Under the pieces are notes generated by a model that had not been told where the DNA came from, searched no databases, and saw only the letters and a list, made by a program, of their open reading frames with translations. From NCBI GenBank assembly GCA_964525605.1, contig CAZGKT010000004.1, forward strand, positions 84,838 to 148,837: a DNA stretch of 64,000 nucleotides, given 5' to 3'. The first letter of the stretch is position 1; every line of letters starts with the position of its first letter. The position numbers were made by a program, and so were the translations under genes. This DNA is from CAVTWJ01 sp964525605. Lineage in GTDB: Bacteria; Oederibacteriota; Muellerivitia; Muellerivitales; Muellerivitaceae. This document shows positions 26,177-36,099 of the stretch, piece by piece.

Positions 26177-26527
26177 CTACCTAATTTTAATCATCGTAAT
26201 CCCCAGGTTATTTCGATTCAAATCTTGATCCCTATTCAACTCGGGGAATTTTTCGTACCATTTCAAATAAGTTTTATCGACCACCTTCCAATCACTGCCC
26301 TGAATCCATTCCCTTAAATGGCCATCTTCCCCCAGTTTTGGAAGTTCTCTTCTGACTGCCCGCTTGATCCCGCCACCCTTGCCCGTACTTCCCCATCCGT
26401 GGATCACTTTCACGAATATCACTCCACGGGATTTAGCCGACCGAAGGCCGGACCGGAGCTTTCCCACGGCCTCTTCCCCGTTTGGGAAACCTTCCTCCAA
26501 ATTGATGATTTCCATCCATTTAGACAT
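26177..26527 (-). CDS. stand-alone Smr-domain protein
   Basis: 116 residues. VIFVKVIHGWGSTGKGGGIK matches the Smr core motif (HGxG..G), and the N-terminal EIINLEEG replaces the usual LDLHG. Smr domains of MutS2 and relatives bind or nick branched DNA or cleave RNA. The missing DLHG histidine argues for altered or absent nuclease activity. Located just downstream of ilvD on the same strand (32 bp). Confidence 0.75.
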   Translation of the reverse strand: MSKWMEIINLEEGFPNGEEAVGKLRSGLRSAKSRGVIFVKVIHGWGSTGKGGGIKRAVRRELPKLGEDGHLREWIQGSDWKVVDKTYLKWYEKFPELNRDQDLNRNNLGITMIKIR

Positions 26528-26559
26528 TTTTTCCTAATTCCGATGAATAAACCAATCCA

Positions 26560-28227
26560 TTATTCCAGAACCGCTCCCTTATTGGCGCTGGTAACCATGC
26601 GAGCATATCGACCCAACCAGCCTGTCTTGATCTTAGGTTCAGGAGCTTTCCATTCCATCCGGCGCCTCAAAAGCTCCGCATCTTCTACCTTAAGAGTTAG
26701 GGTTCGATGGGGAATATCGATGAGGATTCGATCCCCTTTCTTAACCATCGCGATAGGCCCCCCTTCGGCGGCTTCGGGGCTGATATGCCCCAGGCAAGTT
26801 CCGGAAGTTCCGCCTGAGAACCGCCCGTCCGTAATCAGAGCGACCTTCTTGCCCAGCCCCTGCCCCTTAATCATGGAGGTAGGAGAAAGCATTTCGGGCA
26901 TACCGGGTCCACCCTTTGGACCCTCGTAACGAAGGACCACCACATTCCCTTCTTTTACTTCCCGTTTGGCCAAAGCCTCCAAACATGCGTCCTGGGAGTC
27001 AAAGACGACCGCCGTTCCCTCAAAAATCCAACATTCCGGATCCACACCCGCGCTTTTGATGACTGCCCCCTTGGGGGCCAGGTTGCCAAACAATACGGCT
27101 AATCCCCCATCGGGGGTGAATGGCCTATCCAGGGTCCGAATAACGTTCCCATCGGGACTTTTAGCGCTGGAAATATTCTCACCTAGTGTTTTTCCCGTTA
27201 CGGTGGGTCTGTCCAGGTTCAACGACCCGCTTTTCTTAGACAATTCTTTCAGAATAGTGCTGATTCCTCCCGCTTTATCCACGTCTTCCATATGAACATC
27301 CATGCGGGATGGAGAAACTTTGCAAAGACAGGGCGTTCGGGCGGATATCTGATTGATGCGTTCCAAGGGGTATTCCAGACCAGCTTCGATGGCGATGGCT
27401 AGGGTATGGAGAACGGTGTTGGTTGAACCGCCCATGGCCATATCCAGGGCAAAAGCGTTATCCAGGGATTCCAGGGTCACGATGTCCCTCGGTTTGAGAT
27501 CCAACCGAATTAGTTCCATGATTCTTTTGGCGGCCAGGGGAATGAGGGTTTCCCTGGCAGGGTCCAGGGCCAAAATCGTACCGTTGCCAGGTAGCGCCAG
27601 TCCTACCGCCTCCAACAGGCAATTCATGGAATTGGCGGTGAACATCCCGGAGCAGGAACCGCAAGACGGACAGGCGATATCCTCCATGGCCTTCAATTGA
27701 GCCTCAGACATCTGTCCCGCTTGCACCTTACCCACACCTTCAAATAGGTGGATGAGGTCCAGTTTGGTTCCGTCCGCGCTTGTGCCAGCCGCCATCGGCC
27801 CGCCGGTTAGAAAGAGGGTCGGAATGTTGACCCTCAAAGAGCCCATGATCATCCCAGGAGTTATCTTGTCGCAATTGGTGAGGCAAACCATGCCATCAAA
27901 ACAATGGGCCTTGGCCATGGTCTCCACAGAGTCGGCGATCAACTCTCGGCTGGCGAGGGAATAACGCATGCCCAGATGTCCCATGGCGATACCGTCGTCC
28001 ACAGCGATGGTGTTGAATTCAAAGGGAACTCCCCCCGCTTCGCGAATGGATTTCTTCACCTTCTCGGCCAGAAGATTCAGCCGGATATGTCCCGGAACAA
28101 TATCGGTATATGAACTGCAAACCCCAACAAAAGGTTTATTCATATCCTGATCCGTTACGCCCGTGGCTTTTAATAGGCCCCGGTGTCCGGCACGATCCAA
28201 TCCTTTTTTTACGGTATCGGAAATCAC
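26560..28227 (-). CDS. ilvD: dihydroxy-acid dehydratase
   Basis: 555 residues, normal length for IlvD. It dehydrates 2,3-dihydroxy-3-methylbutanoate and its homologue to the 2-oxo acids in valine and isoleucine synthesis, in the cytoplasm, with an Fe-S cluster and Mg. Cluster cysteines are in LTNCDKITPG and CPSCGSCSGMFTANSMNC, and the catalytic serine region is GRFSGGTSGTCLGHISPEA. It starts with GTG 28227 after GAGGAGG. No other branched-chain genes are near, so it is an isolated pathway gene here. Confidence 0.97.
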   Translation of the reverse strand: MISDTVKKGLDRAGHRGLLKATGVTDQDMNKPFVGVCSSYTDIVPGHIRLNLLAEKVKKSIREAGGVPFEFNTIAVDDGIAMGHLGMRYSLASRELIADSVETMAKAHCFDGMVCLTNCDKITPGMIMGSLRVNIPTLFLTGGPMAAGTSADGTKLDLIHLFEGVGKVQAGQMSEAQLKAMEDIACPSCGSCSGMFTANSMNCLLEAVGLALPGNGTILALDPARETLIPLAAKRIMELIRLDLKPRDIVTLESLDNAFALDMAMGGSTNTVLHTLAIAIEAGLEYPLERINQISARTPCLCKVSPSRMDVHMEDVDKAGGISTILKELSKKSGSLNLDRPTVTGKTLGENISSAKSPDGNVIRTLDRPFTPDGGLAVLFGNLAPKGAVIKSAGVDPECWIFEGTAVVFDSQDACLEALAKREVKEGNVVVLRYEGPKGGPGMPEMLSPTSMIKGQGLGKKVALITDGRFSGGTSGTCLGHISPEAAEGGPIAMVKKGDRILIDIPHRTLTLKVEDAELLRRRMEWKAPEPKIKTGWLGRYARMVTSANKGAVLE

Positions 28228-28360
28228 GATGAATCCTCCTCAAATTAAAGCGACCCAACTCAAACAGGCCGATGACATTTCTTTCCATATCATTATTTCT
28301 TTCAGGGGGGAAAGGAACAAAAAAGGACCTGGCAAGGCTTCAACACACAGATTTCCCGAA

Positions 28361-28810
28361 TCAATAAACTTTCTGAAGTTCTATTAAAACCTTGGTGATG
28401 GTCGTCACGATTTCCTCGGGTTTGCCTGAAATGGGATCGATCGTGACTAGGGGGGTTAGTCCGGCAGGGGAAAGAATGGCGATGTTATAGCTTTTTCCAG
28501 CGCCCAAATCGCTGAAATATTCAGGGATGGAATCAGCTTTCATGAAAAGCGCAATGTAATAATCATGAAGAAGTTCGCAAAGTTTGGGGTTTTTGGGAAT
28601 GGAATTGAAAACAGCTTTCAGGAAGGGCCATACCATAGGATCAGTATTCGCCACGTAAAGAAGTACGGGCCGATTTCTTTCGGCTATAAGTTTTTCCGTT
28701 TCATCATTCCAACCACGCCACTGGATCCCGTCTTTTGCAGAGATCGTTTCGGAACGAGGGGCTGAGAAACCAACGTGGAACAAATTTTTGAGAAAGTCTT
28801 TCAGGGCCAT
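28361..28810 (-). CDS. thioredoxin-fold protein lacking the redox cysteines
   Basis: 149 residues. WRGWNDETEKLIAERNRPVL matches the N-terminal helix and strand of thioredoxin-like (DUF255/Spermatogenesis-associated 20-like) domains, but the expected CxxC position reads TDPMVW. It is therefore unlikely to do thiol redox chemistry. The partner site may be retained as a binding surface. No signal peptide. Ribosome site is weak. Confidence 0.55.
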   Translation of the reverse strand: MALKDFLKNLFHVGFSAPRSETISAKDGIQWRGWNDETEKLIAERNRPVLLYVANTDPMVWPFLKAVFNSIPKNPKLCELLHDYYIALFMKADSIPEYFSDLGAGKSYNIAILSPAGLTPLVTIDPISGKPEEIVTTITKVLIELQKVY

Positions 28811-29030
28811 GAGGGCATTATACTTATTTCCAAAGATAAAACTCCGGAGGAAGAACTAGCTTTTCTTAACCGCAAAGCATGTCAATGAACATCAGAATTC
28901 AGGTCGATGAATCAATGCCGACAAATGCAATAGTCACTGGCGAATTAATGAAATGGTATATTGATTATTCTTCCATGCGGCAAAGACGCAACGCTAAATA
29001 CAGGGTATTCAAAAACATGAGGCGATGAAA

Positions 29031-29786
29031 ATGAGAATTAACTTAGTCCTCTTGCTGGTTTTGGGCTTTATGGCCTCTACTGGATGCGAAAACAAGGATG
29101 AGAATGAAGGAAATGGAAGTAACCCACCAGCTATCACGGCCCAAATGGGAACGGCTGTCGTCAGCGGAAGGGTCATTCTGAAAGGCAAAGCCCCGGTTGG
29201 AGAACCTATCCAATTCGCGGCTGATCCGGTCTGCCAATCTCAGCACTCAGGGGTCGTATTGGACGATACGGTTCAGGTGGATAACCAAAACGACCTAGTG
29301 AACGTACTGGTTTATGTCAAGGACGGCGCTGGCAACTACCCGGCGCCTTCCAAACCGGTGACCCTCATCCAAAAGGGGTGTCAATATTTCCCCCGCATAT
29401 TCGGAATTCAGACCAACCAAACCCTGGAAATCATCAATGGGGATCCTACATCCCACAACGTTCACGCCGTGCCGGTTCTCAACGATGCTTTCAATTTTAA
29501 TCAGATGAGCATGGGAATGAAAACCGAAGAAAAATTCACAAAACCCGAGGTGCCGGTGAAATTCAAGTGCGATGTGCATTACTGGATGCATTGCATGGCC
29601 GGGGTGTTCACCCATCCTTTCTTCACGGTTTCGGCCTCGGATGGGACTTACAAGATCATTGGCCTCCCAGCGGGCGTTTACACTCTTGCTGCCTTCCAGG
29701 AGAAATACGGAGAATCTGATCCGCAAAGGGTAGAATTAAAGGATGGGGAAACAAAATCATTAAATTTCACATTCACCGCGAGGTGA
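29031..29786 (+). CDS. cupredoxin-like lipoprotein
   Basis: 251 residues from ATG 29031 (GAGG 8 bases upstream; ATG 29025 is an alternative). Signal peptide with lipobox-like STGC, acidic linker, then a beta-sandwich with HNVHA followed by KCDVHYWMHCMAGVF, giving a His-Cys-His-Met set of type-1 copper ligands. The C-terminal part GTYKIIGLPAGVYTLAAFQE resembles a carboxypeptidase-regulatory-like fold. Proteins of this type carry electrons or copper in the periplasm. No redox partner gene adjoins it. Confidence 0.75.
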   Translation: MRINLVLLLVLGFMASTGCENKDENEGNGSNPPAITAQMGTAVVSGRVILKGKAPVGEPIQFAADPVCQSQHSGVVLDDTVQVDNQNDLVNVLVYVKDGAGNYPAPSKPVTLIQKGCQYFPRIFGIQTNQTLEIINGDPTSHNVHAVPVLNDAFNFNQMSMGMKTEEKFTKPEVPVKFKCDVHYWMHCMAGVFTHPFFTVSASDGTYKIIGLPAGVYTLAAFQEKYGESDPQRVELKDGETKSLNFTFTAR

Positions 29787-29814
29787 CTTCTTTATGAAGA
29801 GGGTTTTCTTCTTT

Positions 29815-31224
29815 TTAAAAATAATCCGGGAATTGCTTCACTATTGAGGTTTCCATGTCCGTAACGCTCTGTAGCAAGGGATGGTCGGGATAAAATCCAC
29901 GAGCCGTATCCCAACAAAGCCATGCGCTCGGACAATCAAAAGAGTTGTAATAGGAGTCCCCCAGTTCTTTCCAACCTCCGGCCAGGAGTGGGTTTTTCCC
30001 CAAGGCCTTTAGAAAGGATTGGACCCCGGCTTCTCGGTCGCCCGAAGCCCCATAAGCATCTCCCAACATAATATCGATGAGGTAGTCCCTGGAAAGCCCC
30101 TTTCGATCGATGGATTTCAAAGCCAGAACGGATTTTTTTGCGTCATCCTGGGTCTGGTTGTTCAATCCCTTCTGAAATAAACTAAAATTTTTGTCAGTAT
30201 CTAGTTTGGAAAGCAGGGGTTTCTGAGCGGCTGTCATATCAAGGCCGGTTTGCAGGTAACACTCCAGGCAGGCCAGGTAAGCGTCAAAAATCCGCCCCTG
30301 CTTGACGGCCTTTTCCATGAAATCCTGCGTGGTTTTTTGGGAGTTCAGAGCTTCCGGCGCCTGAACCGACCGGGCTTTTTCAATCACCTTCCAGAGATCC
30401 GCGGCACAATCAGGAGCCAACTGGTATGTCTTTTTCCAGGAATCATCCGGGCCCTGAACTTCCTCTGTTTTGACCAGGGTCAAACTAACCTGTTTCGCTG
30501 CATCCATATTGCGGGTTTGGTACCAGAGGTTCTTCACGAGACGACCGTCATTGGCGATGAAGCTGAAAACCGTGGGGTGAAACTGGCATCCATAAATTAA
30601 AAATCGGTTCCAGGCGGTTTTCAGGCCCTTAAGTGCCTGGGCCGAATCCATCTGACACCGGGTCACCAATTCCCCCCCTGGGGCGATGAAATCCCAGGTA
30701 TCCGATCCTGTTTTCTTGCGGGCAGCGATATCATTTTTCTGGTCCGGGTCGTGGATTCCAAACAAGGTTTCCAGTTGAAAAACATCAAAGGAGACCAGAC
30801 TTTGTCCACCCGCCGCGAGTGCTTTTCGGATGTAAAGCCGGTTGTTGAGTTCTTCCGCCCTTCCCCCAATCTCTGCAAAAAGGGATGTCTCCTGGTAGGC
30901 TTTCTTAACAGGATCCAGAACGTATAACTTTCGCGCGTCAAAATCGTATATTCGAGTCAAGGTTCCATCATCCAAGCTCAACAGGTTCGCCCAAAGGGTC
31001 GCTGTAAGGGTGGTTGCCCCAGCGGCTGGCGGCTTCCCAAAATCTTCCCTTCCCTTCGCGATGTCTGCCTCGGTCTTCAGAGTCTTGATTTGTTGTAGGA
31101 ACGTGATCTGAAACCCAATTTGCGCTCCGGCTAGGGCCGGATCAAAAAAACCGGTTAGGGCAAAAATGGTGGAAACCAAAAACAGATTGAAATAAACCTT
31201 CGGAGACAATTGTTGATGTTTCAC
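29815..31224 (-). CDS. exported TPR-containing protein of unknown function
   Basis: 469 residues from a GTG start after AGGGGGAAGC. Signal peptide ending ALAGA. The middle is a beta-rich outer-membrane-lipoprotein-like body, and the C-terminal 90 residues hold two or three TPR-like repeats (LIDIMLGDAYGASGDREAG, GGWKELGDSYYNSFD). It follows the lipoprotein gene at 31272 by 47 bp, so the two probably form an operon and may make one envelope complex. Confidence 0.75.
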   Translation of the reverse strand: MKHQQLSPKVYFNLFLVSTIFALTGFFDPALAGAQIGFQITFLQQIKTLKTEADIAKGREDFGKPPAAGATTLTATLWANLLSLDDGTLTRIYDFDARKLYVLDPVKKAYQETSLFAEIGGRAEELNNRLYIRKALAAGGQSLVSFDVFQLETLFGIHDPDQKNDIAARKKTGSDTWDFIAPGGELVTRCQMDSAQALKGLKTAWNRFLIYGCQFHPTVFSFIANDGRLVKNLWYQTRNMDAAKQVSLTLVKTEEVQGPDDSWKKTYQLAPDCAADLWKVIEKARSVQAPEALNSQKTTQDFMEKAVKQGRIFDAYLACLECYLQTGLDMTAAQKPLLSKLDTDKNFSLFQKGLNNQTQDDAKKSVLALKSIDRKGLSRDYLIDIMLGDAYGASGDREAGVQSFLKALGKNPLLAGGWKELGDSYYNSFDCPSAWLCWDTARGFYPDHPLLQSVTDMETSIVKQFPDYF

Positions 31225-31271
31225 GCTTCCCCCTCGGCAACCCCTAAACTTTTTTGTTTACTTGGATACCT

Positions 31272-31946
31272 TTATTTTTCTGCCCGGATTTCTTTCAATA
31301 CCGCTTCCGCCAGTTCTTTTTTGACGTTTCCTCCACCATACAACTCCCCAATCAAGGAGCTGTTGTCTTCGGAAACGGTGAAGGATTTATGAAACAAGGG
31401 CTTCGGGTCTGGAATATGGTATGCCGTGATTTCCACCGTTACATCCACCCGGGTGAAGTCGCCCTTAACTTTATCGGACCGGTAGTACTCCTTCCGGTCA
31501 TAATTGATAAGCTGGGCTTTGATAACATAGGTCGCGCCCAAGTCTTTTGCCGTGTCGAAAAGGCCTGGTAAGGCCGAATTGGGGAAAGAGTAAAGACTAG
31601 GCTCCTTGGTCGGCTTTCCATCTTTATTGAGCAAGGGACATTCCAGTGGTTGAACCCCATGGTTTTTCGCGAAGGCCAGGACGGTTTGAGGTTTGAAATA
31701 ATCGTAGTGTAATTTGTCGCATCGAGAGGAGAAAGCGTCCCGGAGCCAATTTTCAAATGGGCCATAAACAGGGTTATTCAAATCATCCTTGCCGGTCTGA
31801 ACCAACTCGGCGGGATTCTCGGCATAAACGATCAGGGCCGTGACATTACCATTGGCAGGAATCGCATGGTCAAGAATTCGGATGCTCGCGCACCCGGAAA
31901 ACATCCAAGCGGTTAGGCCTACCATAATTCGAACCCAAATGTTCAT
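31272..31946 (-). CDS. predicted lipoprotein
   Basis: 224 residues with a lipoprotein signal, MFSGCAS, cleaved before Cys19. The body mixes alpha and beta structure (VTALIVYAENPAELVQ, TYVIKAQLINYDRKEYYR), reminiscent of small outer-membrane lipoproteins of secretion or assembly systems. Family not recognised. GGGGTGG precedes the ATG. First gene of the pair with 29815. Confidence 0.72.
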   Translation of the reverse strand: MNIWVRIMVGLTAWMFSGCASIRILDHAIPANGNVTALIVYAENPAELVQTGKDDLNNPVYGPFENWLRDAFSSRCDKLHYDYFKPQTVLAFAKNHGVQPLECPLLNKDGKPTKEPSLYSFPNSALPGLFDTAKDLGATYVIKAQLINYDRKEYYRSDKVKGDFTRVDVTVEITAYHIPDPKPLFHKSFTVSEDNSSLIGELYGGGNVKKELAEAVLKEIRAEK

Positions 31947-32201
31947 AAAGCCACCCCATTCTTGGAAACAACATGTTTTACAAATGCAAAATGTCTAACC
32001 TACATGAAGTCTTTTACAAACTCACTTATATGATAGAAAGTAAAAACTTGGAAAACCCAGTTCCCTTGATCTTAAATTCCTATGAAACCCCAATTAAAGC
32101 CATATTTCTTCTCACTTCTGCCAATTGCACGGTAAAACGGTGGTAATATTAAATTTAATCTATCAAATTCCAAATCATCTGTAGTCAACGAATAGAGGAA
32201 C

Positions 32202-35200
32202 ATGAACAGCCGTTCCAAAATCAACATCTTATTAGTTTTTACCCTCTTCTTTTTCGGACTATCCGGTTTTGGATCAATACCTCTCCCAAAAACGGGTTCC
32301 AAAATCACACCTAAAAAGAACCTCCGTTCCGGCAATTCCCGACCAGTTCACACGGTTCCGAATTACGGCCACTTTCCCCTCGCCTTTGAGCCCAATCAGG
32401 GGCAAGCCAATGCCCAAGTTCAATATCTGGTTCACGGCAGGGGATATTCCCTTTTCGTCACAGGCCAAGAAGCCGTGCTGGTTTTGAAAAAACCTTCTAC
32501 CGCTCCTCCCTCTGGCTTTCACCAGAAGAGCGCTAAGGGTTTTTCCCGGGCACCCCTTTCCCCCAAAATTTCAAATCCTACAGCTCTGACCGTTATTCGA
32601 ATGAAGTTGGAGGGTGCTCAACCCGGTACCTTTGAAGGCCAGGAAAAACTTGCCGGGGTCAGCAATTACTTTGTCGGAAAGGATCGTTCCAAATGGCACA
32701 CACGAATTCCTCAATTCGGCAAGATCCGCGCCTCTGAAGTTTACCCGGGCGTGGATCTCGACTATTACGGCAACCAGGGAAAATTGGAATACGACTTCGT
32801 CCTGAAGCCGGGAACCGATCCCAAGTCAGTGCGTTTATCGTTTGAGGGAGCTAAGTCATCCCAGGTTAACGCCGAGGGAGATCTAGAGCTTGAAACCAGT
32901 CAAGGAACTCTTATTTTTCGGGCCCCGTCTCTGTACCAGGAATCGGACGGTTCAAAAACTACGGTGGAAGGCCATTACCATTTGGATGCCAATGGGAAAA
33001 TCAGCTTTGGGGTTAAAGATTACGACCCTTCCAAGCCCCTCATCATCGACCCCGTATTGGACTATTCCACTTTCCTGGGAGGATCGGGATTTGACTGGGG
33101 AACGGGCATCGCTTTGGATTCTTCGGGCAACGCTTATGTGATAGGGGGAACCTCATCATTGGATTTTCCGGTTACTTCAATCCCCTATCAAAGCAGCAAC
33201 ACCTCAACTGTAGGCAGTTCAAATGTTTTCGTGTCCGAAATTAATTCGACGGGGACAACCATGCTTTTCAGCACTTATTTGGGGGGGAGTGGGGAAATTA
33301 TTACGCAAAACGGAAATCCCACGCCTATAGGAGACGAAGGAGCAGGTATCACATTGGATTCCTCGGGGAATATCTACCTGACTGGTTTCACCGGATCCTC
33401 TGACTTTCCCATTCAAAATCCCCTGGCTTCTTCTTTTTTCAATTCAACAGTCGACGCTTTTGTCACGGAATTGAGCCCCGGAGGAAGTAATCTTGTTTTT
33501 TCAACCTACCTGGGTGGTAGCGGAAACAGTAGTGCCGGCTACGGCGATTATGGAAATGGTATCGCATTGGATGGTTCAGGCAATGTTTACGTGACGGGTT
33601 ACACCACTTCTATCGATTTTCCTGTCCAAAATCCCTATCAAGGCCCGACAGGAATAGCATCGGGAGCCTTCGCCAACGCATTCGTGGCGAAGATTAATCC
33701 CTCCCCACCAGCCCTGATCTATTCCACATATTTAGGAGGAAGCTACTACGACCAGGCCAATGGTATTGCGGTTGATACGAATGGCAACATGTTCGTAACA
33801 GGCTACACCTACTCGCCCAATTTCCCTGTCACGAACGCCCTACAATCAAGTTTCGGCGGATCGGGGGGATTTACACTAAATACAACAATTAATGCCTTTG
33901 TCACTGAAATCAATTCCATCGGTTCATCGCTTATTTATTCCACCTATTTAGGCGGTTCCAACAAGGATGGAGGCTTTGGCATCGCTCTGGATGGTTCAGA
34001 CGACGCCTATGTAACAGGATGGTCCACCTCTCCCACTTTTCCCACCCAAAATGCCTATCAAGCCACACCCACCAATCCCTATGACAATGTTTTTGTCTGT
34101 GAATTAGTCCCAGGAGGAGGGAATTTCGTTTATTCAACTTTTTTAAGCGGAAGTAACGCCGCCTACTTTGGCGATTATGGGTATGCAATCGCTGTAGATA
34201 ATCAGGGATACGCTTATGTCACGGGTTCAACAGGCTCCTCCGATTTTCCGGTCACCAACGCCATCCAAAACAATATTTTGAATTATTCCACCGCTTTTAT
34301 CACTCAACTGGAACCAGGTGGAACCGGTCTCGTTTATTCCACATACCTTGGAGGAAGTGGGTTTAACCAGAATACTGGGTATGGCGAAAGTGGAAATGCA
34401 ATCGCGGTGGACAACAACGGCAACGCCTATATCACGGGTTACACCTATTCTGCGGATTTTCCAACAACCGTGACGCCGCCCCAACCCGTGATAGGGGGGG
34501 GGGTGGCTACAACCGCTGACGATGCCTTTATCGCCGAAATCTCCGAACCCCTTCCGCCAACGGCCACTCCCACGGACACTCCCTCGGTAACCGCCACCTA
34601 TACGGCGTCAGGAACATCCACTTCCACACCCACCATTACGAATACCCCTACCCCAACTTCAACGCCTACTATCACGCTGACGGACACAACCACTTCAACC
34701 CCCACGGTGACTTTCACACCCAGCTTTACACCCACATCGACATCAACTTCCACCGTCACCTTCACCCCGACGGTTACTCCCACACCCACCTGGACACCCT
34801 CCTTTACCTTTACGGCAACTTGGACCTATACCCCAACTGGAACTTCCACAAGCACCATCACCTTTACTCCCACGCCTTCATATACTTCCACCCCCACCCT
34901 CACTCCGACATCCAGCCCCACGGCCATCGTCAGCTCGGTTCAAATAGGGGCCCCCTATCCTAACCCGGTCTCGGGCAAGGGCCCGGTGTGGATTCCGGTC
35001 CAGGCTCCCACCAATTCCACCGCGCATCTGACCATTTACACCCTCGCTTTCCGAAAGATTTACGACAAGACCATTCCCATACCCGCGAACAATTACACCT
35101 TTGCATGGCCCCTGGAAGATAGCTGGGGACATCAAGCGGCCAATGGTCTTTATTACGTCCGGGTCCAAGTAATTGGTCCCGTGAATGCCCAAGACATTAA

Positions 35201-35222
35201 GAAAATTCTCGTACTTCGATAA
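32202..35222 (+). CDS. large SBBP-repeat surface protein with FlgD/T9SS-like C-terminus
   Basis: 1006 residues. Signal peptide (about 1-27). N-terminal globular region (about 50-285) like the domain that often precedes SBBP repeats. Then about seven SBBP blades (290-785), each with a YSTYLGGSG and GIALDSSGNVYVTG pattern, forming a propeller. A Thr/Pro/Ser tract (about 790-905) and a C-terminal domain with PYPNPVSGKG and ANGLYYVRVQ follow, resembling FlgD-like or T9SS type-A sorting domains. Probably secreted or surface-attached; the repeats may bind glycans. RBS AGAGGAAC precedes the ATG. Confidence 0.88.
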   Translation: MNSRSKINILLVFTLFFFGLSGFGSIPLPKTGSKITPKKNLRSGNSRPVHTVPNYGHFPLAFEPNQGQANAQVQYLVHGRGYSLFVTGQEAVLVLKKPSTAPPSGFHQKSAKGFSRAPLSPKISNPTALTVIRMKLEGAQPGTFEGQEKLAGVSNYFVGKDRSKWHTRIPQFGKIRASEVYPGVDLDYYGNQGKLEYDFVLKPGTDPKSVRLSFEGAKSSQVNAEGDLELETSQGTLIFRAPSLYQESDGSKTTVEGHYHLDANGKISFGVKDYDPSKPLIIDPVLDYSTFLGGSGFDWGTGIALDSSGNAYVIGGTSSLDFPVTSIPYQSSNTSTVGSSNVFVSEINSTGTTMLFSTYLGGSGEIITQNGNPTPIGDEGAGITLDSSGNIYLTGFTGSSDFPIQNPLASSFFNSTVDAFVTELSPGGSNLVFSTYLGGSGNSSAGYGDYGNGIALDGSGNVYVTGYTTSIDFPVQNPYQGPTGIASGAFANAFVAKINPSPPALIYSTYLGGSYYDQANGIAVDTNGNMFVTGYTYSPNFPVTNALQSSFGGSGGFTLNTTINAFVTEINSIGSSLIYSTYLGGSNKDGGFGIALDGSDDAYVTGWSTSPTFPTQNAYQATPTNPYDNVFVCELVPGGGNFVYSTFLSGSNAAYFGDYGYAIAVDNQGYAYVTGSTGSSDFPVTNAIQNNILNYSTAFITQLEPGGTGLVYSTYLGGSGFNQNTGYGESGNAIAVDNNGNAYITGYTYSADFPTTVTPPQPVIGGGVATTADDAFIAEISEPLPPTATPTDTPSVTATYTASGTSTSTPTITNTPTPTSTPTITLTDTTTSTPTVTFTPSFTPTSTSTSTVTFTPTVTPTPTWTPSFTFTATWTYTPTGTSTSTITFTPTPSYTSTPTLTPTSSPTAIVSSVQIGAPYPNPVSGKGPVWIPVQAPTNSTAHLTIYTLAFRKIYDKTIPIPANNYTFAWPLEDSWGHQAANGLYYVRVQVIGPVNAQDIKKILVLR

Positions 35223-35361
35223 GAAAAATATCTAAATTCTAAATGTTCACACGGATAATGTTTTTGTGAATTTTGCTCGCCTAAGGGTGCTTCCATTTTA
35301 AGGGGTCATCTAAAACGATTTTTTCTGTCACATCCTGCAAAAGAGAAGCCCTTTCTCGGGA

Positions 35362-35903
35362 TTAGTCGGCCGTATATTGAAGTCCCAACAGGCTTTTTCC
35401 GGCCAGGATCGTGTAAAAGACATAGGCGCCGAGGTATGTCCCGGCAAGGTTGGGGTGAATTCCGTCCACGTCCCAAAGGTTCAATTAGGACTGTCTTTTC
35501 CGGACGGTCTTCCTTGCCTTTCCGGTAGGTGCGACCAAGACGTCCAGTTACTGGGCAATTTCCTGATAACCCACCCCAATTGTTCCTGCATCGAAAGATT
35601 ATCATCGATATCAAACTGGGCTAAACCATCCCGGCGCCCCCAAGTCATGAAAATAATAGGGCTCGATCCCCCATTGCGGATTCTGCCGTTCAAGAATTTT
35701 AACCTTGGATACCTGACATTAATCAGTGATTGTTCCACTGCGGAACCACACTTTGCTCCAGCAAAACAACCTAATCCCATTTTTTGAAACGATCTTATTG
35801 CGTGTTTCGGAGGAAGCGATGTGATCCCGAACTTCTTACCGTCAGAGGCGACCATTTTGGCAGAAAGGAACAATTGATCCGATTTCGTCAGTTGGACGAG
35901 CAT
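35362..35903 (-). pseudogene. decayed SGNH/GDSL-type hydrolase
   Basis: Reading the minus strand, one frame from 35903 gives a protein with SPIIFMTWGRRDG, a family-typical middle, then loses its reading. A second frame continues with VGYQEIAQ, a stop, then LDVLVAPTGKA. A third gives LWDVDGIHPNLAGTY and VFYTILAGKSLLGLQYTAD before a stop at 35362. This order (MTW motif, then the APVG-like strand, then the DGIHPN catalytic Asp-His block) is that of SGNH hydrolases, broken by at least two frame changes and one internal stop. The N-terminus is also unclear. Confidence 0.78.
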
Positions 35904-36099
35904 TTAGGGAGAATATTGATGTAAGTAAAACTGTTGCGGATGAATTAATTGGAGTTTGAGGAGCTGGAGAATGGATTAAATTCACAACAGCAGATAAGAA
36001 AAGGCAATCCCATGAGGAAAACCGTTTTTGAGCCTTGCTGATTTCTTTAATCGTCGCTTATAAAAATCAAACCTTCCGATACTATTTGACAATATCCGG
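35904..36099. other. intergenic region
   Basis: Between the decayed hydrolase and the NHL gene. Nothing supportable is seen; the N-terminal part of the decayed gene may extend here beyond recognition. Confidence 0.4.

Noticed and set aside
35306..35614. 102-codon frame in the decayed hydrolase
   Set aside because: One of three frames of a decayed SGNH gene, not a separate gene.
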